Part shown: in pieces, positions 1 through 7,319 of the stretch | Layout of the letters: every line of letters starts with the position of its first letter | Numbering within the stretch: the first letter of the stretch is position 1 | Program-made: the position numbers and the translations under genes | Assembly: GCA_937884975.1 (NCBI GenBank) | Contig: CAKZZS010000012.1 | Span: forward strand, 1 to 34,289 | Direction of reading: 5' to 3' | Source: an uncultured Clostridia bacterium | GTDB lineage: Bacteria; Bacillota; Clostridia; Oscillospirales; Acutalibacteraceae | Length of the DNA stretch: 34,289 nt | Notes under the pieces: generated by a model | The model's database searches: none | The model's input: only the letters and a program-made list of their open reading frames with translations | What the model was told of the DNA's origin: nothing

Positions 1-19
1 AGTTTATTTTATATCACAC

Positions 20-113
20 CTCATCCGTCAACCAAACGGTTGCCACCTTCCCCTCAAGGGGAAGGCTTTTTAAGGTTGAGATTCTTCGCTGAAGCTCAGA
101 ATGACATTATATT
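20..113. repeat. Interspersed intergenic repeat copy
   Basis: Non-coding DNA beyond the trkH stop, with three hairpins in a row: CAACC/GGTTG (29-42), CCTTCCCC/GGGGAAGG (46-65) and CTTC/GAAG (84-94). The last lies inside a GAGATTCTTCGCTGAAG-type unit ending in AGAATGAC. Units of this kind are scattered between genes in many Firmicutes and other bacterial genomes. A decayed relative lies at 14733-14763. Read on the minus strand, the GC-rich stem could also end the trk transcript, although no U-tract follows it. Confidence 0.6.
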
Positions 114-1571
114 TTATGACTTTTTCCATGTGCTTCTTGAGAAGAGAACAAGTATCGGGAAAATTTCAAGTCGTCCTGCAAGCATATCGCCTATAAGTAC
201 AAGCTTTGAGAATGCGGAATATCCGGCGAAATTGAGCGTCGGTCCGACCTGTTCAAAGCCGGGTCCCATATTATTTGTGCAGGAAACAACTGCCGAAATA
301 TTTGTCGTCAGCGTAAAGCCGTCCGCAGAAACAAGAAACGCGCTTATAAGAATAATAAGAATATAAGCCGTAAGATACATACCCGTGTTCTTAAGCACTC
401 TTTCGCTTACTCTCTGACCGTCCATACTGACAGTTCTGACTTCGTTCGGATGGATAACCTGATGGATATTTCTGCGCAAATCCTTTATAAGAAGCAGTAC
501 TCTCTGGATTTTAAAGCCGCCGCCCGTACTGCCTGCGCACGCGCCGATAAACATCATTGTAAACAGTATCGCCTTTGAAAACGTTGGCCAGCGGTCAAAG
601 TCCGTTGAGGCAAAGCCCGTTGAGGACGTGAGCGAGGCGACCTGAAATGCAGCGTGGCGAAGCGCTTCCTCGGTTGTTTCATAAAGGGAACGGATATTTA
701 TAAAAATCATACCTATTGAAGCGAGCACCCAACAGATATAAACCCTTAACTCCGTGTTTTTTAAAAATCCCTTGAAATTACGCATTAAAAGGAAATAGTA
801 GCAGGTGAAATTGACGCCGAACAAAAGCATAAATACCGTGCATACATTCTGCACATAGGGGCTGTATACGGACATTCCTGCGTTTTTAATGGCAAATCCG
901 CCCGTGCCTGCTGTGCCCAGAGCGGTACATACGGCGTCAAAAACGGGCATTTGAGGGTCAAAGACCAGAAAGATAAAATCAAGAACGGTAAGCACAACGT
1001 AAAGAACGTAAAGTATCATTGCGCTCTGCTTGATTCTCGGAACAAGCTTGCCGATTATCGGTCCGGGGCTTTCAGCACGAAGAAGGTGCATTGTAAAGCC
1101 GCCGTTTTTCTTTTCTCTGGGCGCAACTGCAAGCAGGAATACGAGCACGCCCATACCGCCTACCCAGTGAGTAAAGCTTCTCCAGTAAAGAGCTCCGTTT
1201 GAAAGAGCCTCAATATCGGTGAGAATTGACGAGCCGGTTGTAGTAAAGCCCGACGCGGTTTCAAAAAACGCGTCAATAAACTTCGGAATTTCACCCGAAA
1301 TGTAAAAGGGAATACAGCCGACGAAGCTCATAATAAGCCACGAAAGACCGACGCATACAAGTCCCTCACGCGCATAAAAGCCTTTTTTGGCATTTCTGCA
1401 AAACAGGAACAAAACCGCCGCAACCGCAAAAGTGGCAAGCATTGTAACCGCAAACGCAAGTAACGTGCCCGTTGCGCCTTCATTTGCGCATATAAATATC
1501 GGCGGAATCATAAATGCCGCTTCAAAGGCTAAAATCTCGGAAATGATTTTTCCCATCATCCTGTAATTCAT
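114..1571 (-). CDS. trkH: Trk-type potassium uptake channel subunit TrkH/KtrB
   Basis: Membrane subunit of a Trk/Ktr potassium uptake system, 485 residues, which is normal for TrkH. Hydrophobic segments run the whole length. The four pore loops with glycine filter residues are visible: FTTTGSS (about 107-113), GTAGTGGF (about 220-227), TSSTGFAS (about 315-322) and NNMGPGF (about 433-439). The gene follows trkA by 17 bp and shares its transcript. Partner TrkA gates the channel on the cytoplasmic face according to bound nucleotide. The ATG at 1571 is preceded by a weak GGTGGG ribosome binding site. The TrkH/KtrB distinction is not resolved by sequence alone, but pairing with a two-module TrkA favours TrkH. 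Confidence 0.95.
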   Translation of the reverse strand: MNYRMMGKIISEILAFEAAFMIPPIFICANEGATGTLLAFAVTMLATFAVAAVLFLFCRNAKKGFYAREGLVCVGLSWLIMSFVGCIPFYISGEIPKFIDAFFETASGFTTTGSSILTDIEALSNGALYWRSFTHWVGGMGVLVFLLAVAPREKKNGGFTMHLLRAESPGPIIGKLVPRIKQSAMILYVLYVVLTVLDFIFLVFDPQMPVFDAVCTALGTAGTGGFAIKNAGMSVYSPYVQNVCTVFMLLFGVNFTCYYFLLMRNFKGFLKNTELRVYICWVLASIGMIFINIRSLYETTEEALRHAAFQVASLTSSTGFASTDFDRWPTFSKAILFTMMFIGACAGSTGGGFKIQRVLLLIKDLRRNIHQVIHPNEVRTVSMDGQRVSERVLKNTGMYLTAYILIILISAFLVSADGFTLTTNISAVVSCTNNMGPGFEQVGPTLNFAGYSAFSKLVLIGDMLAGRLEIFPILVLFSRSTWKKS

Positions 1572-1588
1572 TTATTCTTACCCACCAA

Positions 1589-2947
1589 TTATTCAAATAT
1601 ATCGTTAAGCTTATAAACCGTGTTATTGCTGTTTGTAACAACTACTACCGTATCGCCGACCTCAAAGCTTGAATTACCGTCGGGGATTTCGGTTCTGCCG
1701 CCGCGAGTAATGCAGGAAACAAGGATGTTCGGTTTAAGCTTTACATCCTTTAACGGCACTCCGCAATTCTTAACGCTCTCGTCGGCAATAAACTCGACCG
1801 CTTCCGCCATACCGTCGGCAATAAAGTGAACCGCAACGGCAGCTCCGGTCTGATTTCCCATCGCCCTGACGTAACGGACAATATTATTACAGCAAAGCTC
1901 CTTCGGGCAGACAACGCTGCCAATGGGAAGCGAGTCAAGAAAGCTCGAATTGTCAACCCTGCTCATTTTCGTAATAACATGGCGTACGCCTGAAATATGA
2001 GAGTAAAGCGAGGTCATTATATTAACCTCATCCATACCCGTCAGAGAAACAACGGCATCATAGTTTGAAATGCCTTCGCTTTCAAGAAGGGAACGGTTGC
2101 TCACGTCGCCAAGGACTATTGTTGAATTTTCAAGCTGCTGCGCAAGCTCCTCGCAACGGGCGGAGTTCTTTTCAATAATCTTTACGGAAATACCGCTGTT
2201 TTCAAGCCTGCCTGCAAGATAATAGCTTAACTTTCCGCCGCCGCAGATGAGAACTCTTTTAACCTTTTTGGAGATTATTCCGAGGTTTTCAAGAAGTCCT
2301 GCAAGATTATTCTTCGAAGCGGTGACGAAAACTCTGTCGTCGGCTTTGAACTCAAAATTACCGTCGGGCATAATTACCTCGCCTCCGCGAAGCACGGCGC
2401 AGACAAGAATTTTGCTTTTAACGGTTGAATACATATTACTCAATTTAGTTCCGACAAGCTTGCTGTCCGAGGTTATTTTCAACTCAACTATCTCAACCCT
2501 GCCCCTTGCAAAGGTGTCAAGCTTAAGAAAACCGGGGTACTTGATAAGCCTGTCGATTTCCTCTGCAGCCTGACTTTCGGGATTAACCGTCATAGACAGC
2601 GCAAAGGTGTCGCGCATATCGTAAAACTGCTTTCTGTACTCGGGATTACGGATACGCGCAATTGTATGAAGATTTTTGTTAATTCCGTGAGCCGTCATAC
2701 AGCAAAGCAGGTTCAGTTCATCAGTAGCGGTTACGGCTATAAGCAGCTCCGCGTCCTCGACGCCTGCCTCAATAAGCACGTCCTTAACGGCGCAGTTGCC
2801 CTGAATCGCCATAACGTCGTACTTGTCCATAATTGACTCAAGCACCGAAGCGTTACAGTCTATAAGCGTTAAATCGTGTCCCTCGGCCGATAACTGACGG
2901 GCAAGCGTGTCGCCCACCTTACCGCCGCCGGCAATAAGTATTTTCAC
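1589..2947 (-). CDS. trkA: Trk potassium transport regulatory subunit TrkA (two RCK modules)
   Basis: Cytoplasmic NAD(H)/nucleotide-binding gating subunit of the Trk channel. The 452 residues hold two tandem modules, each an RCK_N Rossmann domain followed by an RCK_C domain, as in full-length TrkA rather than single-module KtrA. The dinucleotide loops are GGGKVGDTLA (residues 7-16) and a second GGGKLSYYLA near residue 235. RCK_C features appear near 140-220 and 375-450. Translation starts at a GTG (2947) 8 bp after GGAG; the nearby out-of-frame ATG stops at once. It is first in a two-gene operon with trkH, from a consensus promoter at 2990-3018. Confidence 0.95.
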   Translation of the reverse strand: MKILIAGGGKVGDTLARQLSAEGHDLTLIDCNASVLESIMDKYDVMAIQGNCAVKDVLIEAGVEDAELLIAVTATDELNLLCCMTAHGINKNLHTIARIRNPEYRKQFYDMRDTFALSMTVNPESQAAEEIDRLIKYPGFLKLDTFARGRVEIVELKITSDSKLVGTKLSNMYSTVKSKILVCAVLRGGEVIMPDGNFEFKADDRVFVTASKNNLAGLLENLGIISKKVKRVLICGGGKLSYYLAGRLENSGISVKIIEKNSARCEELAQQLENSTIVLGDVSNRSLLESEGISNYDAVVSLTGMDEVNIMTSLYSHISGVRHVITKMSRVDNSSFLDSLPIGSVVCPKELCCNNIVRYVRAMGNQTGAAVAVHFIADGMAEAVEFIADESVKNCGVPLKDVKLKPNILVSCITRGGRTEIPDGNSSFEVGDTVVVVTNSNNTVYKLNDIFE

Positions 2948-2989
2948 TTCATCTTCTCCTCTAACATAGTGATAAATAAAAATCAGTTT

Positions 2990-3018
2990 ATTGTATACCC
3001 ACTGTTTGCGGTTGTCAA
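2990..3018 (-). promoter_or_regulatory. Sigma-A promoter of trkA-trkH
   Basis: On the minus strand, TTGACA (3013-3018), a 17-bp spacer and TACAAT (2990-2995). The predicted transcript start is about 35 bp upstream of the trkA GTG. Confidence 0.75.
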
Positions 3019-3031
3019 CACCGCAAAGCGC

Positions 3032-3063
3032 AAAAACCGAAGCTCTCTGCGGACCTTCGGTTT
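3032..3063 (-). terminator. Intrinsic terminator after the BadF-family kinase gene
   Basis: Minus-strand stem AAACCGAAG/CTTCGGTTT with a 12-base loop, running into a short TTTTTG tract. It begins only 7 bp after the kinase stop codon. Confidence 0.7.
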
Positions 3064-3069
3064 AAAGAA

Positions 3070-4059
3070 TCAGATACCTTCAAGCGCGGCTCTTATATCC
3101 TTGCGCTCTTCGGCGGAAATGCCTGCAAGCTCCGCTGCCCAGAGGACAGAGCCGACAACGGGCTTAACGGACGAGACGGAAACCTTAAACGGTCTGCCGT
3201 CGCCCTCAATTTTTGACTTTATTCTGTTTATAATCGCAGGGTTTTCACCCTTGATAAACTGCGTTCCGATTAGAGTGACGGGCACCTGTGTTGAAGGATT
3301 AAAGCCGAGAAGATTATATACCGCGATAATATTGTCAACATAATAATCGCCTATCTCCTCAAGAATATCAAACGCCTTTTTATCGTTTTTGTCCGCCGCG
3401 GAGTAAACCGCAATAGCCATTTTTCTGATAAGCTTTTCGTCGTTTCTTTCAAACGCCTGGAAAGCCTTTTCGGTAATTTTACTTACATCTGTCGAAAGCG
3501 CCTTACCAAGCTCCTCTGAAAGAAGAGTATCCTCTCCGCCTCTGAAAAGATTATCGTAAACCGCCTGGACTGCCTTTTTAATCATATGGTGAGCGCCGCC
3601 GATATCCCCGGAAATGTCACCGAGTCCGCCAAGCTGAATCGACTTTCCCTCTTCATTTACGCCTGCAATACAGCAGCCCGTGCCGTTTACCGCGGCAATA
3701 CCGTAGCCGTTTTCACAATTCGCTTTGACTCCGGCGTAAGTGTCGTTACGGAGAATAAAATTGCGAAGTCCCGTATTCTCTATCATATCGGAAATGAGCT
3801 TTTCCTGATACGGGAAATCAATTCCGCTTAAATTAAAGCACGAACGGACAATATCGTTTACGGTAATATTTCTGCTTGAACAAATAATCGAAACAATTTC
3901 CTCAAGCACCTTTTCAAGCTGGGTGTAGCCGCCCCGAAGGCTTTCATGGTTTGAGGTGGGGAAGGTGAAAAGATAACTGTCACCGTCCTCAAGACCGTAA
4001 AGCACGCAATGAGTTTTTGTTCCGCCGCCGTCAACGCCGAGAATATATTTTTCAGACAT
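3070..4059 (-). CDS. BadF/BadG/BcrA/BcrD-type ATPase, probable N-acetylglucosamine kinase
   Basis: Cytoplasmic sugar kinase of the actin/hexokinase fold, 329 residues, a typical length. The N-terminal phosphate-1 loop is GVDGGGTKTH (residues 9-18), a second nucleotide loop is NGTGCC (about 125-130), and GGLGDISGDIGGAHH (about 143-157) matches the GDEGSG-like segment of the NAGK/BadF family. Family members phosphorylate GlcNAc, glucosamine or related hexosamines, feeding wall recycling. No sugar transporter or PTS gene adjoins it, so the substrate is inferred from family only. It is monocistronic, with its own promoter and terminator. An activator ATPase of the BadF type is less likely because no dehydratase genes are near. 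Confidence 0.85.
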   Translation of the reverse strand: MSEKYILGVDGGGTKTHCVLYGLEDGDSYLFTFPTSNHESLRGGYTQLEKVLEEIVSIICSSRNITVNDIVRSCFNLSGIDFPYQEKLISDMIENTGLRNFILRNDTYAGVKANCENGYGIAAVNGTGCCIAGVNEEGKSIQLGGLGDISGDIGGAHHMIKKAVQAVYDNLFRGGEDTLLSEELGKALSTDVSKITEKAFQAFERNDEKLIRKMAIAVYSAADKNDKKAFDILEEIGDYYVDNIIAVYNLLGFNPSTQVPVTLIGTQFIKGENPAIINRIKSKIEGDGRPFKVSVSSVKPVVGSVLWAAELAGISAEERKDIRAALEGI

Positions 4060-4099
4060 TTTCTCACCTGCTTTTACTTTAAAAGATTATACACATATA

Positions 4100-4127
4100 A
4101 TTATATTTTTACTTTTTGAAAAGTCAA
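4100..4127 (-). promoter_or_regulatory. Promoter of the BadF-family kinase gene
   Basis: Minus strand TTGACT (4122-4127), a 16-bp spacer and TATAAT (4100-4105), about 45 bp before the ATG. A second TATAAT-like block closer to the gene has no matching -35. The rest of the gap (4128-4292) is AT-rich with nothing recognisable. Confidence 0.6.
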
Positions 4128-4292
4128 CCTAATTATGAATAAAATATTAACGTTCCTTAATAAAAAGTTAACTTTAAGTTCACAGATTTTATATGATTTA
4201 TTAAAAATTGTGTGTTATTATATAATCAAGATAAACGGAAGTCGCACACCGTTTATCCCACCCCCCAAAACTTTTTCATTTCTCCTTTCAAA

Positions 4293-4328
4293 AGCAGGAC
4301 AGCCGCTCGAAAGAGCGGCTGTTTTGCT
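4293..4328. terminator. Bidirectional intrinsic terminator downstream of queT
   Basis: Ten-base-pair stem ACAGCCGCTC/GAGCGGCTGT around a GAAA tetraloop (4299-4322), extended by AGCA/TGCT. A T-rich tail is present on the plus strand and a weaker one (CCTGCTTTT) on the minus strand. It begins 12 bp after the queT stop. Confidence 0.75.
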
Positions 4329-4339
4329 TATTGTTTTAT

Positions 4340-4873
4340 TCAGTTATTATTTATATGTTTTTCAATATTTACTTTCTTTAACGCGTAGTAAAGAAGAGTG
4401 CCGAGTACGAGCATTACTCCGAGTTCACCGAGAGCAACCAGTCCACCCTGAATAAGAAAGCTTCCGAAATGGAAAGGCCCGTCAATAAAGAAAGCCTCGA
4501 TTTCCCATCCGATTATAACTCCGTTCCATATTGCCGGCATCAGCATCGCAGGAAACGGATAGCCATTAAGCTTTACGTTCTTAAGAAAATAAATGCACAC
4601 AGTCGCGCCGAGCGTTGCAAGCGAGCCGAAAATCATATCAAGCGGAAGTCCCTGGCTGATGCTGTAAATGTTCGAAATAATGCAGCCGAGAGTAAGTCCC
4701 GGTATTGCCGCAGGCGTAAACAGGGTAAGGACGTTGAGAGCCTCACTCGCGCGAAACTGTACCGCCGCAGTCGTTGTCCCCGGCAAAAGAATACCCTGCG
4801 CATAGGTCAGCGCGGCATACATAGCGGCAATTACAGCCGTCATTGTAATTCTTACGGTTTTTCTGTTTTTCAT
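4340..4873 (-). CDS. queT: QueT family queuosine-precursor transporter
   Basis: Integral membrane substrate-binding (S) component, 177 residues with about five or six hydrophobic spans, matching the QueT family. Members import queuine-pathway precursors such as preQ1 or preQ0, presumably with a shared ECF energising module, which is not in this window. The N-terminus is short and basic, followed by a span near 10-27, and VQFRASEALNVL (about 37-48) is the family's conserved loop. Assignment is strongly supported by the preQ1-I riboswitch directly upstream, whose 3' strand contains the ribosome binding site. The ATG at 4873 lies 10 bp after AAGGAG. No queuosine synthesis genes are adjacent. Confidence 0.92.
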   Translation of the reverse strand: MKNRKTVRITMTAVIAAMYAALTYAQGILLPGTTTAAVQFRASEALNVLTLFTPAAIPGLTLGCIISNIYSISQGLPLDMIFGSLATLGATVCIYFLKNVKLNGYPFPAMLMPAIWNGVIIGWEIEAFFIDGPFHFGSFLIQGGLVALGELGVMLVLGTLLYYALKKVNIEKHINNN

Positions 4874-4883
4874 ATTCTGTTTT

Positions 4884-4939
4884 CTCCTTAGTTTTGGTTT
4901 GGGGATTAAATCCCCCGGCAGGATGGTTTCGAACTGCCG
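4884..4939 (-). ncRNA. preQ1-I riboswitch with an extra hairpin
   Basis: On the minus strand: P1 5' strand CGGCAG (4939-4934), loop TTCGAAACCATC, P1 3' strand CTGCCG (4921-4916), an inserted hairpin GGGGATTTAATCCCC (4915-4901), then the A-rich tail AAACCAAAACTAAGGAG (4900-4884). The loop and tail match the preQ1-I pattern (UUC...A..C and AAAACUAAGG). GG of the ribosome binding site can pair with CC in the loop to form the pseudoknot, so ligand binding should hide the site and stop queT translation. The 15-base hairpin between P1 and the tail is not part of the minimal class I fold. Confidence 0.88.
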
Positions 4940-4945
4940 AAACGT

Positions 4946-4974
4946 ATTCTAATATAAACAAGACGGTTTGTCAA
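4946..4974 (-). promoter_or_regulatory. Promoter of the preQ1 riboswitch-queT transcript
   Basis: Minus strand TTGACA (4969-4974), a 17-bp spacer and TAGAAT (4946-4951). The transcript would start just before riboswitch stem P1. Confidence 0.75.
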
Positions 4975-4975
4975 C

Positions 4976-5018
4976 AAAAAGAAAAGCGGAATGAAAGCAT
5001 AGCGCCTTCACTCCGCTT
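4976..5018 (-). terminator. Intrinsic terminator of the SOS small-protein gene
   Basis: Minus-strand stem AAGCGGA/TCCGCTT (5012-5018 with 4984-4990), extended inward by GTGAA/TTCAT, followed by TTTCTTTTTG. It overlaps the edge of the queT promoter and separates the two transcripts. Confidence 0.7.
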
Positions 5019-5081
5019 CCTTTGGGGATTAAAAGAAAGGAAATTAAAAAAGAAAACTAAATAGAAAGGATTTTTCTGTTT

Positions 5082-5303
5082 TTAAGCAACATTTGCCCTT
5101 CTGTCGCTGTGAGAAGCGTTACCGCTGTGGACAGTGAGCTTTTTGCGCGTAAAGTCGCGGCGATAGCTGTTTATCATAAAGCGGATAAACCTGCCGACCT
5201 TCTTTTCAAAACGGATTACGTCCCTTTCGCGGTAAAAGCCGTAGGAAAGTAAAAGTATAAGCGCAAGCTCTATAAGTGTTTTAACTGCAAATGATAATGT
5301 CAT
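5082..5303 (-). CDS. Predicted SOS-induced small single-span membrane protein
   Basis: I do not recognise the family. The 73-residue protein has a short N-terminus, one strongly hydrophobic span (about residues 3-22, rich in Leu/Ile), then a basic cytoplasmic-type tail (RERD, EKKVGR, YRRDFTRKK) ending in RRANVA. The start is the ATG at 5303, placed 7 bp after GGAGGT; an upstream in-frame ATG lies over the operator and has no ribosome binding site. The gene stands alone, with its own terminator, behind a consensus promoter flanked by two LexA boxes and, further up, a promoter carrying NrdR-like boxes. Small single-span proteins under LexA (YneA, SidA, DidA) block cell division, so a checkpoint role is the leading inference. 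No LysM domain is present, unlike YneA. Confidence 0.75.
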   Translation of the reverse strand: MTLSFAVKTLIELALILLLSYGFYRERDVIRFEKKVGRFIRFMINSYRRDFTRKKLTVHSGNASHSDRRANVA

Positions 5304-5326
5304 AATAATTACCTCCGAACACATTT

Positions 5327-5390
5327 GAACATTTGTTCTTTACAAGTCCCATTATAGCACCAATTTTTAATTTGTCAACACAAATGTTCG
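5327..5390 (-). promoter_or_regulatory. Consensus promoter flanked by two LexA (SOS) boxes
   Basis: Minus strand TTGACA (5373-5378), a 16-bp spacer and TATAAT (5351-5356). A perfect palindromic SOS core GAACAAATGTTC lies at 5327-5338, just past the expected start site. A second, half-degenerate box CGAACATTTGTGTT (5377-5390) overlaps the -35. Both fit the Firmicutes LexA pattern CGAAC-N4-GTTCG, the first in both halves and the second mainly in one. Confidence 0.82.
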
Positions 5391-5464
5391 AAAATTTTAA
5401 TTTTTCAGTCCTATAAAACGGACTTTGAAAAATATTTTTCCGCCTGTTTTTCCTTTTCAATGGG

Positions 5465-5518
5465 ATAATATCACAATATATTGTGTTTGTCAATATACAA
5501 AACCACAATTTATTGGAT
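5465..5518 (-). promoter_or_regulatory. Distal promoter with paired NrdR-type boxes
   Basis: Minus strand TTGACA (5488-5493), a 17-bp spacer and TATTAT (5465-5470). The spacer is filled by the palindrome TCACAATATATTGTGT (5471-5486), which agrees with the NrdR box pattern aCACwAtATaTwGtGt except at the first base. A second imperfect copy, CCACAATTTATTGGAT, lies at 5503-5518, a start-to-start distance of 32 bp, the usual three-turn spacing of NrdR box pairs. The transcript would run toward the small membrane protein gene. Confidence 0.65.
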
Positions 5519-5593
5519 TTTCGGAAAAATTTACTAAAAAAATGTAAAAATTCGGTCATAAAACGTGATTATTTTATTTAAATGTATTTATTA

Positions 5594-5622
5594 TTTCAAT
5601 AAATTATGGTATTATATATAAT
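5594..5622 (+). promoter_or_regulatory. Possible promoter of the obgE operon
   Basis: TATAAT at 5617-5622 with a weak TTTCAA 17 bp upstream (5594-5599). Another TATAAT at 5637-5642 lacks a -35. The surrounding DNA is very AT-rich, so the choice is uncertain. Confidence 0.3.
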
Positions 5623-5668
5623 TAGTGTATTATGCTTATAATCGAATTATTCCACACGGAGAAAAGAT

Positions 5669-6946
5669 ATGTTTGTTGACAGCGCAAAAATTAAAATTAA
5701 AGCAGGTAACGGCGGAAACGGCGCAGTAGCTTTCCACCGTGAGAAATACGTTGCCTCGGGCGGACCCGACGGAGGCGACGGCGGCAGGGGCGGAAACGTT
5801 GTCTTCCAGGTTGACGACCATCTTTCCACGCTTGCGGATTTCAGGTACAAAAGAAAATATACAGCCGAAAACGGCAAGGACGGAATGGGTAAGCACTGCA
5901 ACGGAAAAAAGGGTCAAGATCTTATTATAAGAGTTCCGAGGGGCACGCTCATAAAGGAGTCGCAAAGCGGCGTTGTTCTTTGCGATATGTCGACGGATGA
6001 ACCGTTCGTAGCCGCAAAGGGCGGCAAAGGCGGCTGGGGCAATATCCACTTTGCAACTCCCACAAGACAGACTCCCCGTTTTGCAAAAAGCGGAACGCCC
6101 GGTGAGGAATGGGAGATAACGCTTGAATTAAAGCTCATTGCCGACGTCGGACTTTTAGGCTTTCCGAATGTCGGGAAAAGCTCGCTTATTTCAGTTGTAA
6201 GCGAAGCGAAGCCGATTATAGGCGACTATCATTTCACAACGATTATTCCCGTTCTGGGAGTTGTTTCGATGGGTCCCGAGAGCAGCTTTGTAATGGCTGA
6301 TATTCCCGGACTTATTGAGGGCGCAAGCGACGGAGTCGGCTTGGGTCACGAATTTTTGCGGCACGTTGAAAGGTGCCGGATGCTCGTTCATATAGTTGAC
6401 GTTGCAGGCAGCGAGGGGAGAAATCCGAAAGAGGATTTCGAAGCCATAAACAAAGAGCTTGAACGCTTTAATCCGGAATTGGCGAAATGTCCGCAAATAG
6501 TTGCAGGAAATAAAATCGACCTTGCTTCCGACGAACAGCGTGAGAATTTCCGAAGATTCATTGAAGAGGAAAAGGGGCTTGAATATCACGAAATAATCGC
6601 GCCGATTTCCTACGGCACAAAGGAGCTTATTGACTCGGTTGCAAAAATGCTTTCCTCTCTTCCGCCCGTAAAAAGGTACGAAAGCGAGAAGGTTCCGCTT
6701 GAAATCGCGCTTTCGGGTAAAAATGACGGTCAGTTCACCGTCACGCAGATAGACGACCGTTTCGTCATAGAAGCCGAATGGCTGGGCAAAATACTTTCAA
6801 GAGTTGACACGGACGACTATGAAAGTCTTCAGTATTTCCAGCGTGTTCTTGATTCTTCGGGTATTCTTGAAGCTTTAAGGGAAAAGGGCATTCAGGAGGG
6901 CGACACGGTAAGTATTTATGACCTGGAGTTTGAATATGTTGAATAA
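5669..6946 (+). CDS. obgE: GTPase Obg (CgtA)
   Basis: Essential ribosome-associated GTPase acting in large-subunit assembly and growth control. The 425 residues show all three Obg domains: the glycine-rich N-terminal Obg fold (1 to about 158, with repeated GGxGG runs), the G domain with G1 GFPNVGKSS (about 166-174), G3 DIPGLIEGA and G4 NKID, and the C-terminal OCT domain (about 345-425). The ATG at 5669 follows GGAG by 7 bp. It opens a plus-strand run; mrnC starts inside its last codons, so the two are translationally coupled. Confidence 0.97.
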   Translation: MFVDSAKIKIKAGNGGNGAVAFHREKYVASGGPDGGDGGRGGNVVFQVDDHLSTLADFRYKRKYTAENGKDGMGKHCNGKKGQDLIIRVPRGTLIKESQSGVVLCDMSTDEPFVAAKGGKGGWGNIHFATPTRQTPRFAKSGTPGEEWEITLELKLIADVGLLGFPNVGKSSLISVVSEAKPIIGDYHFTTIIPVLGVVSMGPESSFVMADIPGLIEGASDGVGLGHEFLRHVERCRMLVHIVDVAGSEGRNPKEDFEAINKELERFNPELAKCPQIVAGNKIDLASDEQRENFRRFIEEEKGLEYHEIIAPISYGTKELIDSVAKMLSSLPPVKRYESEKVPLEIALSGKNDGQFTVTQIDDRFVIEAEWLGKILSRVDTDDYESLQYFQRVLDSSGILEALREKGIQEGDTVSIYDLEFEYVE

Positions 6947-7319
6947 AACAAATATGCTTAATCCCCTTTCCCTTGCATTTGTCGGCGACGCGGTTTATAC
7001 GCTGGAAGTGAGAAAGCGACTGACTCTTGACAGCCGGCGTCCCGTAAACGATTTGCATAAGGAATCGGTAAAATATGTAAACGCCGCCTCGCAGGCGCAG
7101 GCGGTAAAAATGCTTCTTCCGCTTCTTTCGGAGGATGAGCAGTCCGTTTTCAAGCGCGGACGTAACGCACACGCAGGGCACACGCCCAAAAACCAGAGCG
7201 AGGGCGATTACCATTACGCAACAGGACTTGAGGCTCTTTTCGGTTTCCTTTTTCTTAACGGTGAAAGTGAAAGAATTACGGAGCTTTTCGATTTAATTTG
7301 GAGTGATAAAATTGGCTAA
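6936..7319 (+). CDS. mrnC: Mini-ribonuclease III
   Basis: Small RNase III-like enzyme without a double-strand RNA binding domain that matures 23S rRNA in Firmicutes. The start is taken as the ATG at 6936, 7 bp after GGAG and inside the end of obgE, giving 127 residues, the normal size. Catalytic-domain signatures are visible: LAFVGDAVYTLEVR (about residues 11-24), the KRGRNAHAGHTPK segment (about 75-87), and ATGLEALFGFLFLNG (about 96-110) with the metal-binding Glu-Ala-Leu-Phe block. It overlaps obgE upstream and yitT downstream. Confidence 0.95.
   Translation: MLNKTNMLNPLSLAFVGDAVYTLEVRKRLTLDSRRPVNDLHKESVKYVNAASQAQAVKMLLPLLSEDEQSVFKRGRNAHAGHTPKNQSEGDYHYATGLEALFGFLFLNGESERITELFDLIWSDKIG

Noticed and set aside
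5281..5559. Minus-strand frame spanning the NrdR and LexA boxes
   Set aside because: It runs through both promoters and shows no coding character; the real start of the small gene is in another frame at 5303.
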